Assembly (NCBI GenBank): GCA_914767885.1
Contig: CAJZBQ010000047.1
Span: forward strand, 496,001-560,000
DNA length: 64,000 nt
Origin: Blepharisma stoltei
Lineage: Eukaryota > Ciliophora > Heterotrichea > Heterotrichida > Blepharismidae
Reading direction: 5' to 3'
The notes under the pieces are model-generated. The model did no database searches, had not been told where the DNA came from, and saw only the letters and a list, made by a program, of their open reading frames with translations. Shown here piece by piece: positions 21,201 to 31,044 of this stretch. Positions within the stretch are counted from its first letter, which is position 1, and each line of letters opens with the position of its first letter. A program made the position numbers and the translations under genes.

Positions 21201-21299
21201 CAGTTTGACTTTGAAAAAGCCAAATTTGATGGAGGAGACATGGAAAATGGAAGCCATGAAGTGCATGGTCCTTTGAGGGATTTTTATTTCCATCTATAA
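18252..21299 (+). CDS. RING finger protein with four PHR-like repeats
   Basis: 1015 residues, one exon. The RING finger is at about 6-52: CCPVCMERF, CGHTFCRDCL, CPHCNKV. A second Cys/His patch follows (WSCKLHPGENI, LFCSECLNG), possibly B-box-like, then a coiled coil. Four related modules start near residues 305, 476, 659 and 856, each with W...QVEAFTFSF, a G.G.GNA-type turn, YTLR.. and F.GG...NG.. features of the PHR domain of PAM/Highwire ligases. Very likely an E3 ubiquitin ligase with PHR repeats as substrate modules. Four tandem copies is more than the two in MYCBP2. Confidence 0.88.
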   Translation: MSEEGICCPVCMERFNESRHSPLLLGCGHTFCRDCLCSLHKTKQQLKCPHCNKVDHRAPDLLPKNYILSEVVLKSLYNTTTESDPWSCKLHPGENIAFMSQSTRQLFCSECLNGKNVRDLIMLESQSMASQLKVFKDLYEGCSVHDLHLRAEVCGQLSEALEGQKLRVITTIDSAYMSAVQALENQFTAYKQRIATAFNKERDKLTDTKDLLNLLKEMKSGGVPMNKITQSMPVPKQLQIIGALMSISEIGISADLKKLAYTPFEFQNKIELPSKAFDVAVAIIETPVHLLKGIGASMDTAEKKLSRFGPPTNRWGIFEGRNQIEAVTFTVNKKMFITGVGIGNAYHVGKTVKIENLKVINGSTTNSPAIYEDTNIDLFYEANSSKVVKISFKKAVELECDHDYTIKAVLKGDAGVFRGGTTTRTKNGENGIIFKFKNTTYDADDVKNGENADDGPIFDIYYKLSIDQSSSDMKFSRFESAQGQWGFFSEHQVEAFTFSFDKPVMLSGFGVANPVQEGSTCTINSLKILKGNSTQGQLVFENPEKMTLTNNGADPITKIQLSSLVKLQAGEKYTVRIEIKGSDWVFRGQIFKGNVITVNKITLTTEKAEYAGGDTKDGDNERDGPLIDIYIASTDAVSAFGMGEVPDRLVELAGGETQICRFEETDKQWHLNSENQVETFSFSFSEDVLLTALGLGNCVKVGNFITVENVQILSGSCSIGPIIYNSTQQVCLYNHTDTNPVVKVKLESPLKITGNIPYTLRVIMRGEGKAYKGKKFRGAAITMPDGIIFKSMKSRLGGTDKRNGDNESAGPLFDVYYIPLEKPYSLDQYNELLNLLFPKFTEKKSPEVLPGEESKVCRYATTGSSWHINTDGKQVEAISFKVSKNIRLTALGLGNAHEESKKVTIRKIQIREGKSTRGNKVYNHSTKEKLINIGEESKFVRVGLENPVILEPETWYTLRIKYKQGAPVCRGTTVNNHPSANGVQFDFEKAKFDGGDMENGSHEVHGPLRDFYFHL

Positions 21300-21417
21300 G
21301 GTAAAATTAGTTTAAACTGAATAATAAATAAGGATTTATTAGAAAATGACGCCATTTTGTGCTTCATGTGAAACCACATTACTGGGTAATTTAAAAACTA
21401 ACGCCTTATAAAGATTT

Positions 21418-23727
21418 ATGTCCTCTTCATTTACAGTCAGTCCACAACCAGAAAGCCGCTTTCGTCCTCGCAGTTTGACTCCGATGGTGAACTTTTCTCG
21501 TAAAACTCCAGACCCTGGGCAATCTGTGATAGCAGATTTTTACCAAAATGCATACATTGTTCCAAAATCTAAACTTATCGCTTTATCTCCTCAAACTGCC
21601 CCTGTCACTTCCCAAGACTCTGACACAACCTCTAAATCAGCTTTAATACACCGTGTGTCAGATCTTGAAAGGCAGCATCGTCAAGACAAAGCAAGGATTG
21701 AAAACTTGGAAAAACAAGTAATTGAACTGACTATGAAATACGAAGAAATGAAAGCTGCCAATAAAATGCTTTTAGAGCAAAAAAGCTGCAACGGCGGGGA
21801 AGTCCACGCTCTGTATCAGGACCTTTTCCTGACTGATTTAAAGCAACAAATGAATGAAAAAACACAAGAAGCGGCAAAAATCAGGTCAAAACAAGTCCAA
21901 ACTATGAAAGAGCTAGAAAGTTTGAAGCGGGACAATTTTCAGTATCAAGCCACCTTGAAAAGGTATAGAACATTGCTAGCAGATGCTCTAAAAAAGCCTC
22001 CTATGGACTTTGCAGACTCATCATCATTTCTTAGTGCAATAGAGAGTGATGCAAGCAGTCGCAAGCAAGGATCAAGCTCAAATAGAAGATTCCAGCATCT
22101 TCTAGCTCAAGACAGTCGGGCAAGCTCTCCAGTCGGTTTAAAGCTAAGCCTAGTTTCTCTATCAAAACTAGAAAAACTCGTACATGTCTTGAGTGCGCTG
22201 AATAAAGCTCAGACAGTGCTTGATATCTGCAAAATCATATCTAGGGGCTCAAAGTCTTTAACAAAATCACAGAAACTGACCCTTTTCCTTATAGGGAGCA
22301 AAATAAAAGACGACTATATAAAATGCTTTGAAAAAACGCCTGACTTTATAGGCCGAGTTCGGGTAGGAAATGAATGGATAATGCTACATACTCACGATAA
22401 TGCAGACCAAGAAGAACCAATTTTCCGCAAACTTGATGATTTAAAGTTTTCATCAAGAGAGCATGATTCTCTTGTGGTGCCTATTCTTATAGAAGACCAG
22501 CTTTCTTTTGCAGTTCAATGCCAAGACAAAGTTGCCAAAGATAAAAAAAAATCCTTTACTGCTGCTGATGAAGTCATAATAAAAATAATAGGAATTTCAG
22601 TTGCTTCAAGAATAAACACTATATGGGCTATGAGAGACCTGCACATAGAATTCCAAAAAGCTACACAAATAGCAAATATTGCTTCAGAAATCGTTTTGGC
22701 GAAGAACCATAAAGATATAGCAAATAGACTAAGAAAAGTGCTCGCTGGGTACTGTAATTTTGAAGTGGCTGGGATAGTATTTTTAGATTCTACAACAAAG
22801 GAGTTTTTTGTAATGGTGCACGACCCAAATGCTGAAGAATTTTATAGTGAGGGAGTTTTAAGGTTTCCGATGACAATGGGGATTACTAGTGAAGCATTGA
22901 AAAAAGGGGGTGTGATGCCAGTTCCAAATCCAAGACTTTTGGCTTGCTATAATCCTCAAATTGATAACGTAGCTGGAGCTAGAGAGGTCAGAAATATTCT
23001 GTTTGGGGCAGTTAAAGACTATAGGGGAAACTCAGCAGCTGTAGTTCAGTTGATAAACAAAAAAGACAATGAAATATCTGAAAAGGACTGCAAAACACTG
23101 GAATCGCTGCTAGGAATGCTTGGAGGCTGCGTTTCTGCAGCTAATATTACTATCGAGCAGTTTTCCTACCCCCCCCCCCCCCCTCCGTGAGCGAACAAAA
23201 AAATTTTGTTCGCTCACGGAGGGGGGTTATTTTTTTTTTTAAAAAAAATTTATATATAAATTTTTATAAAAAATATTTTTTTTCGAAATTTAAAAAAAAA
23301 TCCTAATTTGCAAAAATGGGAAGCAAATATTAATTTAATTTGCAAAATTTATGTTTTAAAACGCAATTTGTTTAAAATTTAACAGAATTAGCTCTAGATT
23401 TCATTATACTAATTATCACTTATATATCAAAATTTTTTTCCATTAAAATTTTTTCTATTAAAAAAATTTTTGTTCACTCACGGAGGGTGGGTTTTTGGTC
23501 AAAAAATGGCGATTTTTCTAATGGTTTTGTTCGCTCACGGAGGGGGGGGGGAGTTAACAATTGAAGCTAAAAGAGGCATAGAAAAAGTTGTGGAAAGTCT
23601 TGCAATGTCGGATTTAGGGTTGGTGGGGACAGATACAGAGATATCATCTATGTTCAACCAAATGATGATGCTTAGACATCAGCTCTCTGAGTGGTCAAAG
23701 TCAAGAAAAATGAATGTAATACAATAA
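21418..23727 (+). CDS. GAF-domain coiled-coil protein, split by a MITE
   Basis: N-terminal disordered region, coiled coil at about residues 75-190, then two GAF-like domains (about 245-400 and 415-577; LVVPILIEDQLSFAVQ and GNSAAVVQLINKKD are typical). After the MITE the tail continues EAKRGIEKVVESLAMS to TAA 23725-23727. GAF modules bind cyclic nucleotides or small ligands; no catalytic domain follows, so it may be a sensor or ciliary protein. Excising the MITE at its own TA ends (23167-23168 and 23555-23556) leaves the frame off by one. Excising 23153-23569 keeps frame. Confidence 0.85.
23153..23569. mobile_element. IES with Pogo-type MITE (MITE core 23169-23556)
   Basis: The MITE has a left hairpin end (CCTCCGTGAGCGAAC and its complement, about 23183-23222) and a right double-motif end (GTTCACTCACGGAGGG and GTTCGCTCACGGAGGG). 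It looks nearly identical to the copy at 58728-59117. The outer TA pair (23151-23152, 23568-23569) restores the GAF gene's frame, whereas the MITE's own TA pair does not. Confidence 0.85.
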
Positions 23728-23788
23728 AATTTATTTGTAAATTATTATTATTATTTATAACTTCTTCCTTCAATGCCCATAAAATACA

Positions 23789-25018
23789 TTATCTTAATCT
23801 TTTAGGTGTCACAATAGAATCACCTACATGTGAAAAAGGACTCTTCCGAGATCTCTCCAAACTTTTGTTATTTCTTAGCCTATTTGGCGGCTTTACATCA
23901 AATGTTGACCTTGTTGAAGAGCTGGGTGTCCTCCCTCCAGTGCTTATAGAATAAATCCACAGTTTCTTATGATCCTCATACAGCGGACTTTTTTTTCAGT
24001 ACTCTTCATCTTCAGCTGCATAAGGGTTTTCTTCCTCTTCAAGCTTTGGACTCCTCCTAAGTTTAACAGCTCCTTTAAACGACTCTCTGAATATTTTTTA
24101 CAATTTGTCCATGATTTCTTTCAAAACTTTGTCTTTTTCAGCAAGGCACTCTTTGAGTGCTTTTATGTCTTCTTGGTTTTGTTTGGCGAGTTTTTCCATT
24201 TCCTCAATCTTTTCTTGTTGAATTGTTATTTTAGGTTCTGGAGTCGCACTCTGTTTTGGAGTTGGAGTTAAACTTCGACTTTGAGTAGAATTGAGCCTTC
24301 GCTTTAGGTTTCTGATGAGTGGCTTTCCTATTGATGCTGGCTTTAGCGACAGAACAGTTTCGCTATTTTTCAATATGATAATTCATGGAGATTCATTAGC
24401 TCCTTGCCGTTTCCACTCTGTCAAGTTTGACCCTCCTCAGTAAATTTTCATCATTCTCGGCTCTTTTTTGCTAACTCCCCCCCTCCGTGAGTGAACAAAA
24501 CCATTAGAAAAATCGCCATTTTTTGCCCAAAAACCCTCCCTCCGTAAAATTTTTTATGGAAAAAATTTTTGATATATAAATGATAATTAGTATAATGAAA
24601 TTTAGAGCTAATTCTGTTTAATTTTAAACGAATTCCATTTTAAAACATAAATTTTATAAATTAAATTAATATTTGCTTTCCAATTTTTGCGATTAGGATT
24701 TTTTTAAATTTCGAAAAAAAATAATTTTATAAAATTTATATATAAATTTTTTAAAAACAAAAAATTAAACCCCCCTCCGTGAGTGAACAAAATTTTTTTG
24801 TTCACTCACGGAGGGGGAGTAAATGCTGATGCTTTAGAAATTTCATCGCCAACATAGATACCTATAGGATTAAATGAGTTGTCAGCAAGATCTTTGTTAG
24901 TTTCTCTCATCATAAGGACATCTTTCATGCTGAACAGGATGAGAAGCGAAGGCTTATCTTTAGGAAGCTCAAGATTAATAGATTCCCTAGTTTGTAAATC
25001 AAAGAGTGGTAAATTCAT
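23789..25018 (-). CDS. Hypothetical protein with coiled coil
   Basis: ATG at 25018 (MNLPLFDLQTRESINLELPK). Removing the MITE 24474-24821 joins SKASAF to SKKEPRMMKIYW in frame; TGA is Trp at three or more places. A 15-nt intron (24087-24101) removes a TAA and joins MDKL to ESFKGAV. Stop TAA 23789-23791. The N-terminal 100 residues have alternating beta/alpha character (PSLLILFSMKDV, NPIGIYVGDE) that might be thioredoxin-like, but no CxxC is seen. A coiled coil (EKIEEMEKLAKQNQEDIK) and a Ser-rich tail follow. Ends 62 bp from the convergent GAF gene. Confidence 0.75.
24087..24101 (-). other. 15-nt intron
   Basis: Read on the minus strand: GTAAAAAATATTCAG. It contains the in-frame TAA of the unspliced frame and its removal continues the coiled-coil gene. 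Confidence 0.9.
24474..24821. mobile_element. IES: Pogo-type MITE, 348 bp
   Basis: TA at 24472-24473 and 24820-24821. Reverse orientation: double-motif end left (the second motif is truncated to CCCTCCGTAAAATT), hairpin end right (GTGAGTGAAC and GTTCACTCAC). In-frame excision from the host gene. Confidence 0.92.
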
Positions 25019-25107
25019 TATTATAAATCAGTTATCTAAATATATATTTTTTCTATATGAATGTAAGAGATTAGCCTAAACTTATTTAGAATAAAAAGTA
25101 ATGCTTA

Positions 25108-26945
25108 CTCCCCCCCCCCCCCTCCGTGAGCGAACAAAAAATTTTTGTTCGCTCACGGAGGGGGGTTAATTTTTATTTTTTAAAAAAAATTATATATAAA
25201 ATTTTTAATTGTAAAATAATATTTTTTTATAAGTTGAAAATTATTTTAAAAATATTATGGGGGGAGAGTAAGGGAATTTCCCAAAAAAAAAAGAATACCA
25301 TTTGATTAAAGGTAAAACACAGCTTAATTTTTCAATAATTTAATAATCAATAAACCTATTAGTAATAAATATATGCATTCAGTTAAAATATTTTATATAT
25401 ATTTTCTTATTTAATATAATAAGCAAATTCTCTATAAATCATAATAAAAATGTACAAAGGGAAAAGAAAGTACATTGAAATTTGGCAGAAAGTTGAAATT
25501 GCTGAATTTTACATTCAACACCAAAATGAGATGAGCATGAGAGATGTTGCTGCAAAGTTTCATGTCAACTCCTTTAGCTCGATTTCCGAATGGGTGAATA
25601 AGCTTGATGAGTTGAAGAAATCAGTAAAATCTGATAAAAAATTAAAATTAGAAAGCTTCACTCAATTTCCAGAGCTAGAGAAAGAACTAGTTCATTGGTT
25701 TACTGCAATCCGTGAGCAAGGTATTCAGGTTCTCAGATCAACGATTGAGGAGAAAGCAAAAAGTTTGGCGGCAGAAATGGGATTGGCGCGATTCGGCTGT
25801 GGAGATAAATGGTGGCAAGGATTTAGGACCAGAAATAATTTATCTTTCAGAAAAATCAATGCCTCAAGCATTAAGCCAATCGAAAAAGAGGCAGAACTTG
25901 TCAGGCAATACCTAGATGATTTAGCGTCATTGCTTCCTCAATTCGTTCCATCTAACATTTACAATTTCGATGAAACGAGATTTGATTGAGATGTAAAAAG
26001 CAAGTTCACTTATGATTCAAGGGAACTCAACGAATTCTAGGCGTTCAATCAGCTAAAATGAACCATTTTATCACTGTTATGCTTATGATTAGAGCTGATG
26101 GAGAAAAAATGCCTGCTTTGCTCATTTTTCAAGAGAAAAATGGCCAGATCCCGAACCTTGTAAGAGAAAGACTGAATATTCCAGAAAATGTCATCATAAA
26201 ATCAAATAAATCTGGCTACATTTCTGACCAGATTCTTAATGACTACCTCAGAACAATATTGAGACGAGAAAACCAACTGCTGATTTATGATCAGGCTGGA
26301 AGTCATAAAACTATCATGATTTCTAATGCAATTTCAGATTTAGATGCAACCAAAATTGTGATCCCTGGAGGGTGCACAAAGTATTTGCAACCACTTGACG
26401 CACTGGTAATTGCAAATTTCAAATCAAAAACAACAGATTTCAGAATCAAAATTCCAAACAGAGCAGATTGAAAGAAGATCGAAAAGAACTGGAAACCTCA
26501 AAGCTCTTGATCGCCAGCAACTGATAAACATTGCTTCAAAGGCGTGAGATGCTGTAAGCCCTCAACTTGTCAGAAAATCATTTGAGTTGACGGGTTCTTA
26601 TGGCGTTAATCATCCAAAGATTTTCAGCCATCAAGTTAATATGAAGAAGTTAATTATCTAATCGATTTCTTCTATTCATTTTTTTGTCTTAAATTTAAAA
26701 TTGTTAAATTCAACCTTTTCACTTATGGTATTCTTTTTTTAACCCTTTGAATAATATATCAAACAAACTTAATAATTATTTTTCAATATTATCCTCTTTA
26801 TTTCTATTAAATATAGATATAATAAACTATATATAAAATTATATGTAAAAAAATTTTTTGTTCGCTCACGGAGGGTGGGTTTTTGACCAAAAAATAGGGG
26901 ATTTTTCTAATGGTTTTGTTCGCTCACGGAGGGGGGGGGGAGTTA
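25108..26945 (+). mobile_element. Pogo-family transposon (germline-limited), 1838 bp
   Basis: TA at 25106-25107 and 26944-26945. The left 100 bp (CCTCCGTGAGCGAAC, hairpin, AT tract) and right 95 bp (GTTCGCTCACGGAGGGTGGG ... GTTCGCTCACGGAGGG) match both ends of the MITEs. Between them lies a degraded transposase. It is intergenic, between the starts of the 23789-25018 gene and the end of the 26993-27985 gene. A word GGGGGGAGAGTAAG at 25260 could be the end of a nested or rearranged MITE copy. Confidence 0.9.
25450..26661 (+). pseudogene. Pogo/Tigger-type transposase, frameshifted
   Basis: N-terminal helix-turn-helix of psq/CENP-B type (YIEIWQKVEIAEFY, MSMRDVAAKFHV, SISEWVNKL). A second HTH (FGCGDKWWQGFRTRNNLSFR) follows, then a DDE domain with Asp in IYNFDETRFDW, Asp in LLIYDQAGSHK and Asp in LQPLDALV. 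One base is missing near 26018 (TYDSR|GTQRILGVQSAKMNH), and the frame shifts again between about 26440 and 26500 before ALDRQQLINIASKAWDAVSP. TGAs are Trp. The three acids survive but the frame is broken twice, so this copy is unlikely to be active. Confidence 0.9.
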
Positions 26946-26992
26946 GTAAGCATATATTGATACATTTTGTATCAGCCGACTTATACATGCAT

Positions 26993-27985
26993 CTATAGCT
27001 GCTTTTTAACACTTTTTGTGCGTCGGCCTTGGTTATCATCGAGAAATGCTTTGGAAATAGAGTTGGGGCTGATAACTCCTTTTTTAGGATAAGGAGGCAG
27101 CCGAAATGAAGGCTTAGTGGTGGAAAGTGACGATTCTTGTCTGTTGTAAGAAATTGAAGCACTGATATTGTCAGTACTTGGAATTCTCATCGGAGGATTT
27201 GGAGAGTTGTTTCAGGAGCGAATACTTGGGGTTTTGAATTTATTTTCGTCAGGGCTTTTGCAGCCCGGAGAAAGCTTGTCTTCTTCATAGTTTGATAATT
27301 TCGAGTGATGTCTTTTTAGAATTAAGCTGAGCAGATCATGAGACTTGTGTTCTTGATAAGAGTAATTTTGCCATAAAGGGCCTACTTCGCTGCTGTCTTG
27401 AATATGTGACGAATCTTCTCCATATGAAGCATCATGCACTTTTGGCCTCTCTTCGCTGCTTGCCCATTTTTTCGGCCTAGACTCAGCTTTATCGTATGAA
27501 ATTCTATTAAGTCTCAGCCTTTGCTCAGTCAATTTTGGTCTATTATTCTTTTTTATCTCTTCTTTTCTATTTGTTTCTTTAGATTCTGACGCATTAAAAG
27601 TTTTCTTTACCTTTTTGGCATAAAATTCATTATGTTTAACACCATTCTCATTACCCAAATCTTCTTGCCATTGCCAAGTTTTATTTAATGAAACTTCTTG
27701 TATATGACTATACGTTGACGCTTCTTCTTGCTCTATATGATGGCCTTTCAATTTATTCGAAACAATTGAGATTGAAGCAGACGAAGCATGCTCATCTTCA
27801 TCCATATAATGTCACCCTGAATATAAAGGATGTGGCTTTTCTGGGTTTTCCACTCTGGGAGATTCTTTTTTTGGGAGATCAATTTTCATTTCAGGAATCA
27901 TCAAAAAGTCGACTTCTGAGTCTTCTTGGTCTTTTCCAAAGATATTTTCTATTGTATTTCCTCAGTCATTATTTCAAGCATTCAT
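26993..27985 (-). CDS. Hypothetical basic, low-complexity protein
   Basis: ATG 27985 (MNAWNNDWGNTIENIFGK), stop TAG 26993-26995, about 330 residues with several TGA-encoded Trp. It is rich in Ser, Lys and Glu with no clear fold; motifs such as YDKAESRPKKWASSEERPK and FRLPPYPKKGVISPNS suggest a disordered phosphoprotein. Function unknown. It starts about 650 bp from the upstream gene's end, and ends about 50 bp from the Pogo element. Confidence 0.65.
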
Positions 27986-28633
27986 GTCTCGATTTGGGGT
28001 GATTTTTAATGTGGTTTGTCTGCTGTATTTCCTATATAAATATTACTTTAGATGACAACAATTGCCCATTTAGTAAAATATCATTAATAATTATTTTAAT
28101 TAAAAAATTGATAAATATTTTTGCGGAATAAGGAAGTCTTAAGAATTGATATTATAGGCAATACAATAAAATTTAAAAAATTGGCTGACCATATTTACTG
28201 TAGTTTTTAAAAGCACTATTTTATTAAATATTATCAGATAAGAAATGCAATTATTATTTCTTAGCTTTGCTTGAGGGTGCTCAGTGAGTGAACAAAATAA
28301 TTTTTTTTTAAATTTATAAAAATCCCAATTCGAAATAATTTTAAAGCAAATATTATTTAATTTTAAAATTTAAGCTTTAAAATGCAAGCAGTTTTAAAAT
28401 TAGCTAGAAATTTTATTATACTAATTATCACTTATTTATAAAAAATTTTCCTTTAAAAAAATCTCCATATTAAAAAAATTTTTTGTTCGCTCACGGAGGA
28501 TGGGATTTTTCTAATGGTTTTTTTACGCTCACAGAGGGGGAGTAAGTTGAGAAAAGATGAGATTCTGGTGAGATATAATAATTCATTAGCATTTAGCTTA
28601 TTTAAAAAATAGAGAAAAATTACCATAACAATT
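27986..28633. mobile_element. Intergenic region with a decayed Pogo-type MITE (about 28264-28544)
   Basis: The MITE is clearly related but worn: the left end reads CAGTGAGTGAACAAAATAAT without its inverted partner, the inner part is shortened (about 280 bp in all), and the right end reads GTTCGCTCACGGAGGATGGG and ACGCTCACAGAGGGGGAG. This is an older copy than those at 23.2 and 58.7 kb. The rest of the spacer is AT-rich, with no gene seen. Confidence 0.8.
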
Positions 28634-29647
28634 TTAGCTCATATTATTATTTAGCACATATGCCAAGCTTCTCCCTTCAGATATCATAGCTGCTGCATAT
28701 CCAAACTCTGAAATTACTTTGCGTGATCCTTCTTTATTGCAAACATCTCCAAGGTTTCTTACAGTTAAAAAAGGATCCCTTATGCATATAAGTTTGGTCC
28801 ATTGGCTCTTAATTGGCTTACTCTCTTTCCTAGCGCGCTCTAACCTAGATATATCTACTATCGTATCATATCATCCAAACGATTCATAAAATCGAAAATA
28901 ATTATAAAGGAGCTCCCCTATTGTTTCTGTATTTCTTTGAGCCAATTCTCTATATTTCTCATAATCCCTATCAAATCCGCAATCAAATTCTTGATAAAAA
29001 TCTGAAATTTTGTTATCATTTTGTAAATTTGGGAGAATAGGAGGCTGCCTTCTTTGCAAAAAATATATCACCAATAAAGAATGTGCATACTGAGATAATG
29101 TATGCTGTATGGTATCTGCGATTCCCATCATTTTTGCCCAATGCTTTACAGTAACAACTAGTTGAGGCACTCTTTCATCAATTTTACTATAGGTATTGAG
29201 AAGTTCAGTGTTTCTTAGCGCAAAGTAATTGTTAAGAGAAATGCTGGAATCTACATCAGGATGAGAAGTTAGCCTAAATTTTAGTATGCGAGTTCTCGCT
29301 TCTATAATGTTAGAGCTTATACATGAATTCCTGATGGTCTTTTTGATCCTTTTCAACACCTCAAGCTCTTCTACAGCCTGGGGGAATGTTAAGTTAAGAT
29401 CTAAATCGCTTCCTACAATTCCAAAACCACTCCTTGCGGAGCCATAAATTTCAACACTGCAATCACTTCTAATGCCTAGCTTCATCATTCTGTCTAATCG
29501 AGTTCTAATTCCTTCATAAATGCTGATAGTTTCATTGCTGAGGCGACTTGTTGTAAAAATAACTGCAATTTCTTCAGAAAGCGATTGGAAATCAATATTG
29601 ATATTTATATTGTTTGTAGACATTGAATCTATCAGACTGCTTATCAT
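28634..29647 (-). CDS. Terminal nucleotidyltransferase (Cid1/TUTase or non-canonical poly(A) polymerase)
   Basis: About 337 residues. The core has GSARSGFGIVGSDLDLNLTF (helical-turn GS and the DxD metal pair) and a third acidic residue in HPDVDSSISL. The central domain (TVKHWAKMMGI, LSQYAHSLLVIYFLQ) and the PAP-associated end (LICIRDPF, NLGDVCNKEG) fit Cid1-type enzymes that add U or A tails to RNA. One TGA is Trp (ESFG-W-YDTIV). The compact size suggests cytoplasmic TUTase rather than nuclear PAP; U versus A preference cannot be read from sequence by eye. Confidence 0.9.
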
Positions 29648-29988
29648 TTTCTATATAATATTATTTGGGAATTAAGACATTAAGTTCATTAGACAATTGG
29701 GGGTTTATGTTAGGAAAAATATATTCATTTAAAAATTTACATCAGTATTGGATAAAATATAGATGAGCCACAATATGTGAATACTTATTGATAAGCTTTA
29801 TTATTAGTTTTACTAATATTTCTCAATTTAAATTCAATTTTCCAAGACTAAGTAGTCACAAATTTATAATGTTTTCATTTAAAAGCCAGCTATAAATAAA
29901 CATTAATCATTATTTCTTAAAACAATATAATTTATCAATTTCTAGATTTTACTTGTGTCATCATTTAGCATGTCGAATTAAATTAAAA
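29648..29988. other. Divergent intergenic region
   Basis: 341 bp of AT-rich sequence between the TUTase start (minus) and the start of the gene at 29989 (plus); likely contains both promoters. No motif was recognised. Confidence 0.5.
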
Positions 29989-31029
29989 ATGAACCCAATT
30001 TCTGGAAAACCTCTACATAATAACAACAGCTTTGGAGTCAAAACAAAGGTGGTAATAAAATGAATACGTTTGGAATAGTTTCTCTCCATATTCCGTATAA
30101 TTACTGTAGGTTCGATTTTACTCTATGCCTTTATCAAGCAATAGCAGGAACACATTAGAATGGAAGGGAGGATAAAAAGAGGTCTGTAATCCTTTGTGTA
30201 TATCGGGCTAGATTTTTCTCGAGCCTTAAGGAGCTAATCCCTGAGACTTTAGTTTTTTATCCGAGACCATCAATGGAAACTGCAAAAGCTTTTGAAGAAG
30301 AGGTGGCATCTGCCTAACAAGAAAGTGGGAGTTTCGACCCAGGTGGCAGACAGACTATAGGCTCCACGCGTCATGGAAGGCAAGATCGGCTGTGCAAATC
30401 GCTTGCCTTCGGCGGCAGGAAGGGTTCCTGTCGGTGCCCATCGGGGATGATGAGTATAAGGTGGAAATCCCCTGTATTCGAGGACGAAAAGTTTAATCTA
30501 ATCTAATATGATCTAAGTAACTAAAAAAGTAAAAGTCAAGAACAAGCAAGAATTTAACATAATTCAGTGAGACACTCCTGATCTCCATAAAAACAGCAAG
30601 AAATTTCCCTCCGACCTCAAAACCAATCGCATTGATTACGCAACTGAAGAACGGCTCCGAAGAGAAGAAGAAAATAAGAGAAAAGCCTTAATTTATAACC
30701 AAAAACGAGAAGCAGCCATGAAGCGCGATCTTTTAATTTCACAAAAAAATACAATTGTGGAAATCAAAGAAGCTGAAAAGCTAGAGCAAAAAAGATCAAA
30801 ATTTTCTGACTATAAATCCCATGCTGGGTTAGCATATAATAGCATTTCTCTTGAATATCACAATTCTCAGCGAGGAAAAGAGCTTCAGCGACAAGACGAA
30901 TACCAACAACATAAAATGGGACAACGGTTCCAGTCTTTAGACTCAAAAAGAAATTCTGGGTTCAATATTATAACAGGGGAGCCTCGATATAATCTCATCA
31001 GCCAAATTCAGCCTTCCAGACACTCTTAA
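29989..31029 (+). CDS. Conserved hypothetical protein, coiled coil, split by SINE-like IES
   Basis: ATG 29989 (MNPISGKPLHNNNSFGV). Removing 30055-30519 joins VKTKV to VTKKVKVKNK in frame, then QW-DTPDLHKN with TGA as Trp. About 190 residues; a Glu/Arg-rich helix (ATEERLRREEENKRKALI) and an end, RNSGFNIITGEPRYN, that looks conserved. No known function is assigned. It ends only 15 bp from the convergent AlaX gene. Confidence 0.75.
30055..30519. mobile_element. IES, SINE-like, 465 bp
   Basis: TA at 30053-30054 and 30518-30519. GC-richer than its surroundings, with a Pol III B-box-like word (AGTTTCGACCC near 30331) and a tail TAATCTAATCTAAT at 30494, a microsatellite-like end as in some non-LTR or SINE elements. 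Excision keeps the host frame. Confidence 0.75.
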
Positions 31030-31044
31030 TTTTTATAAACTTTT

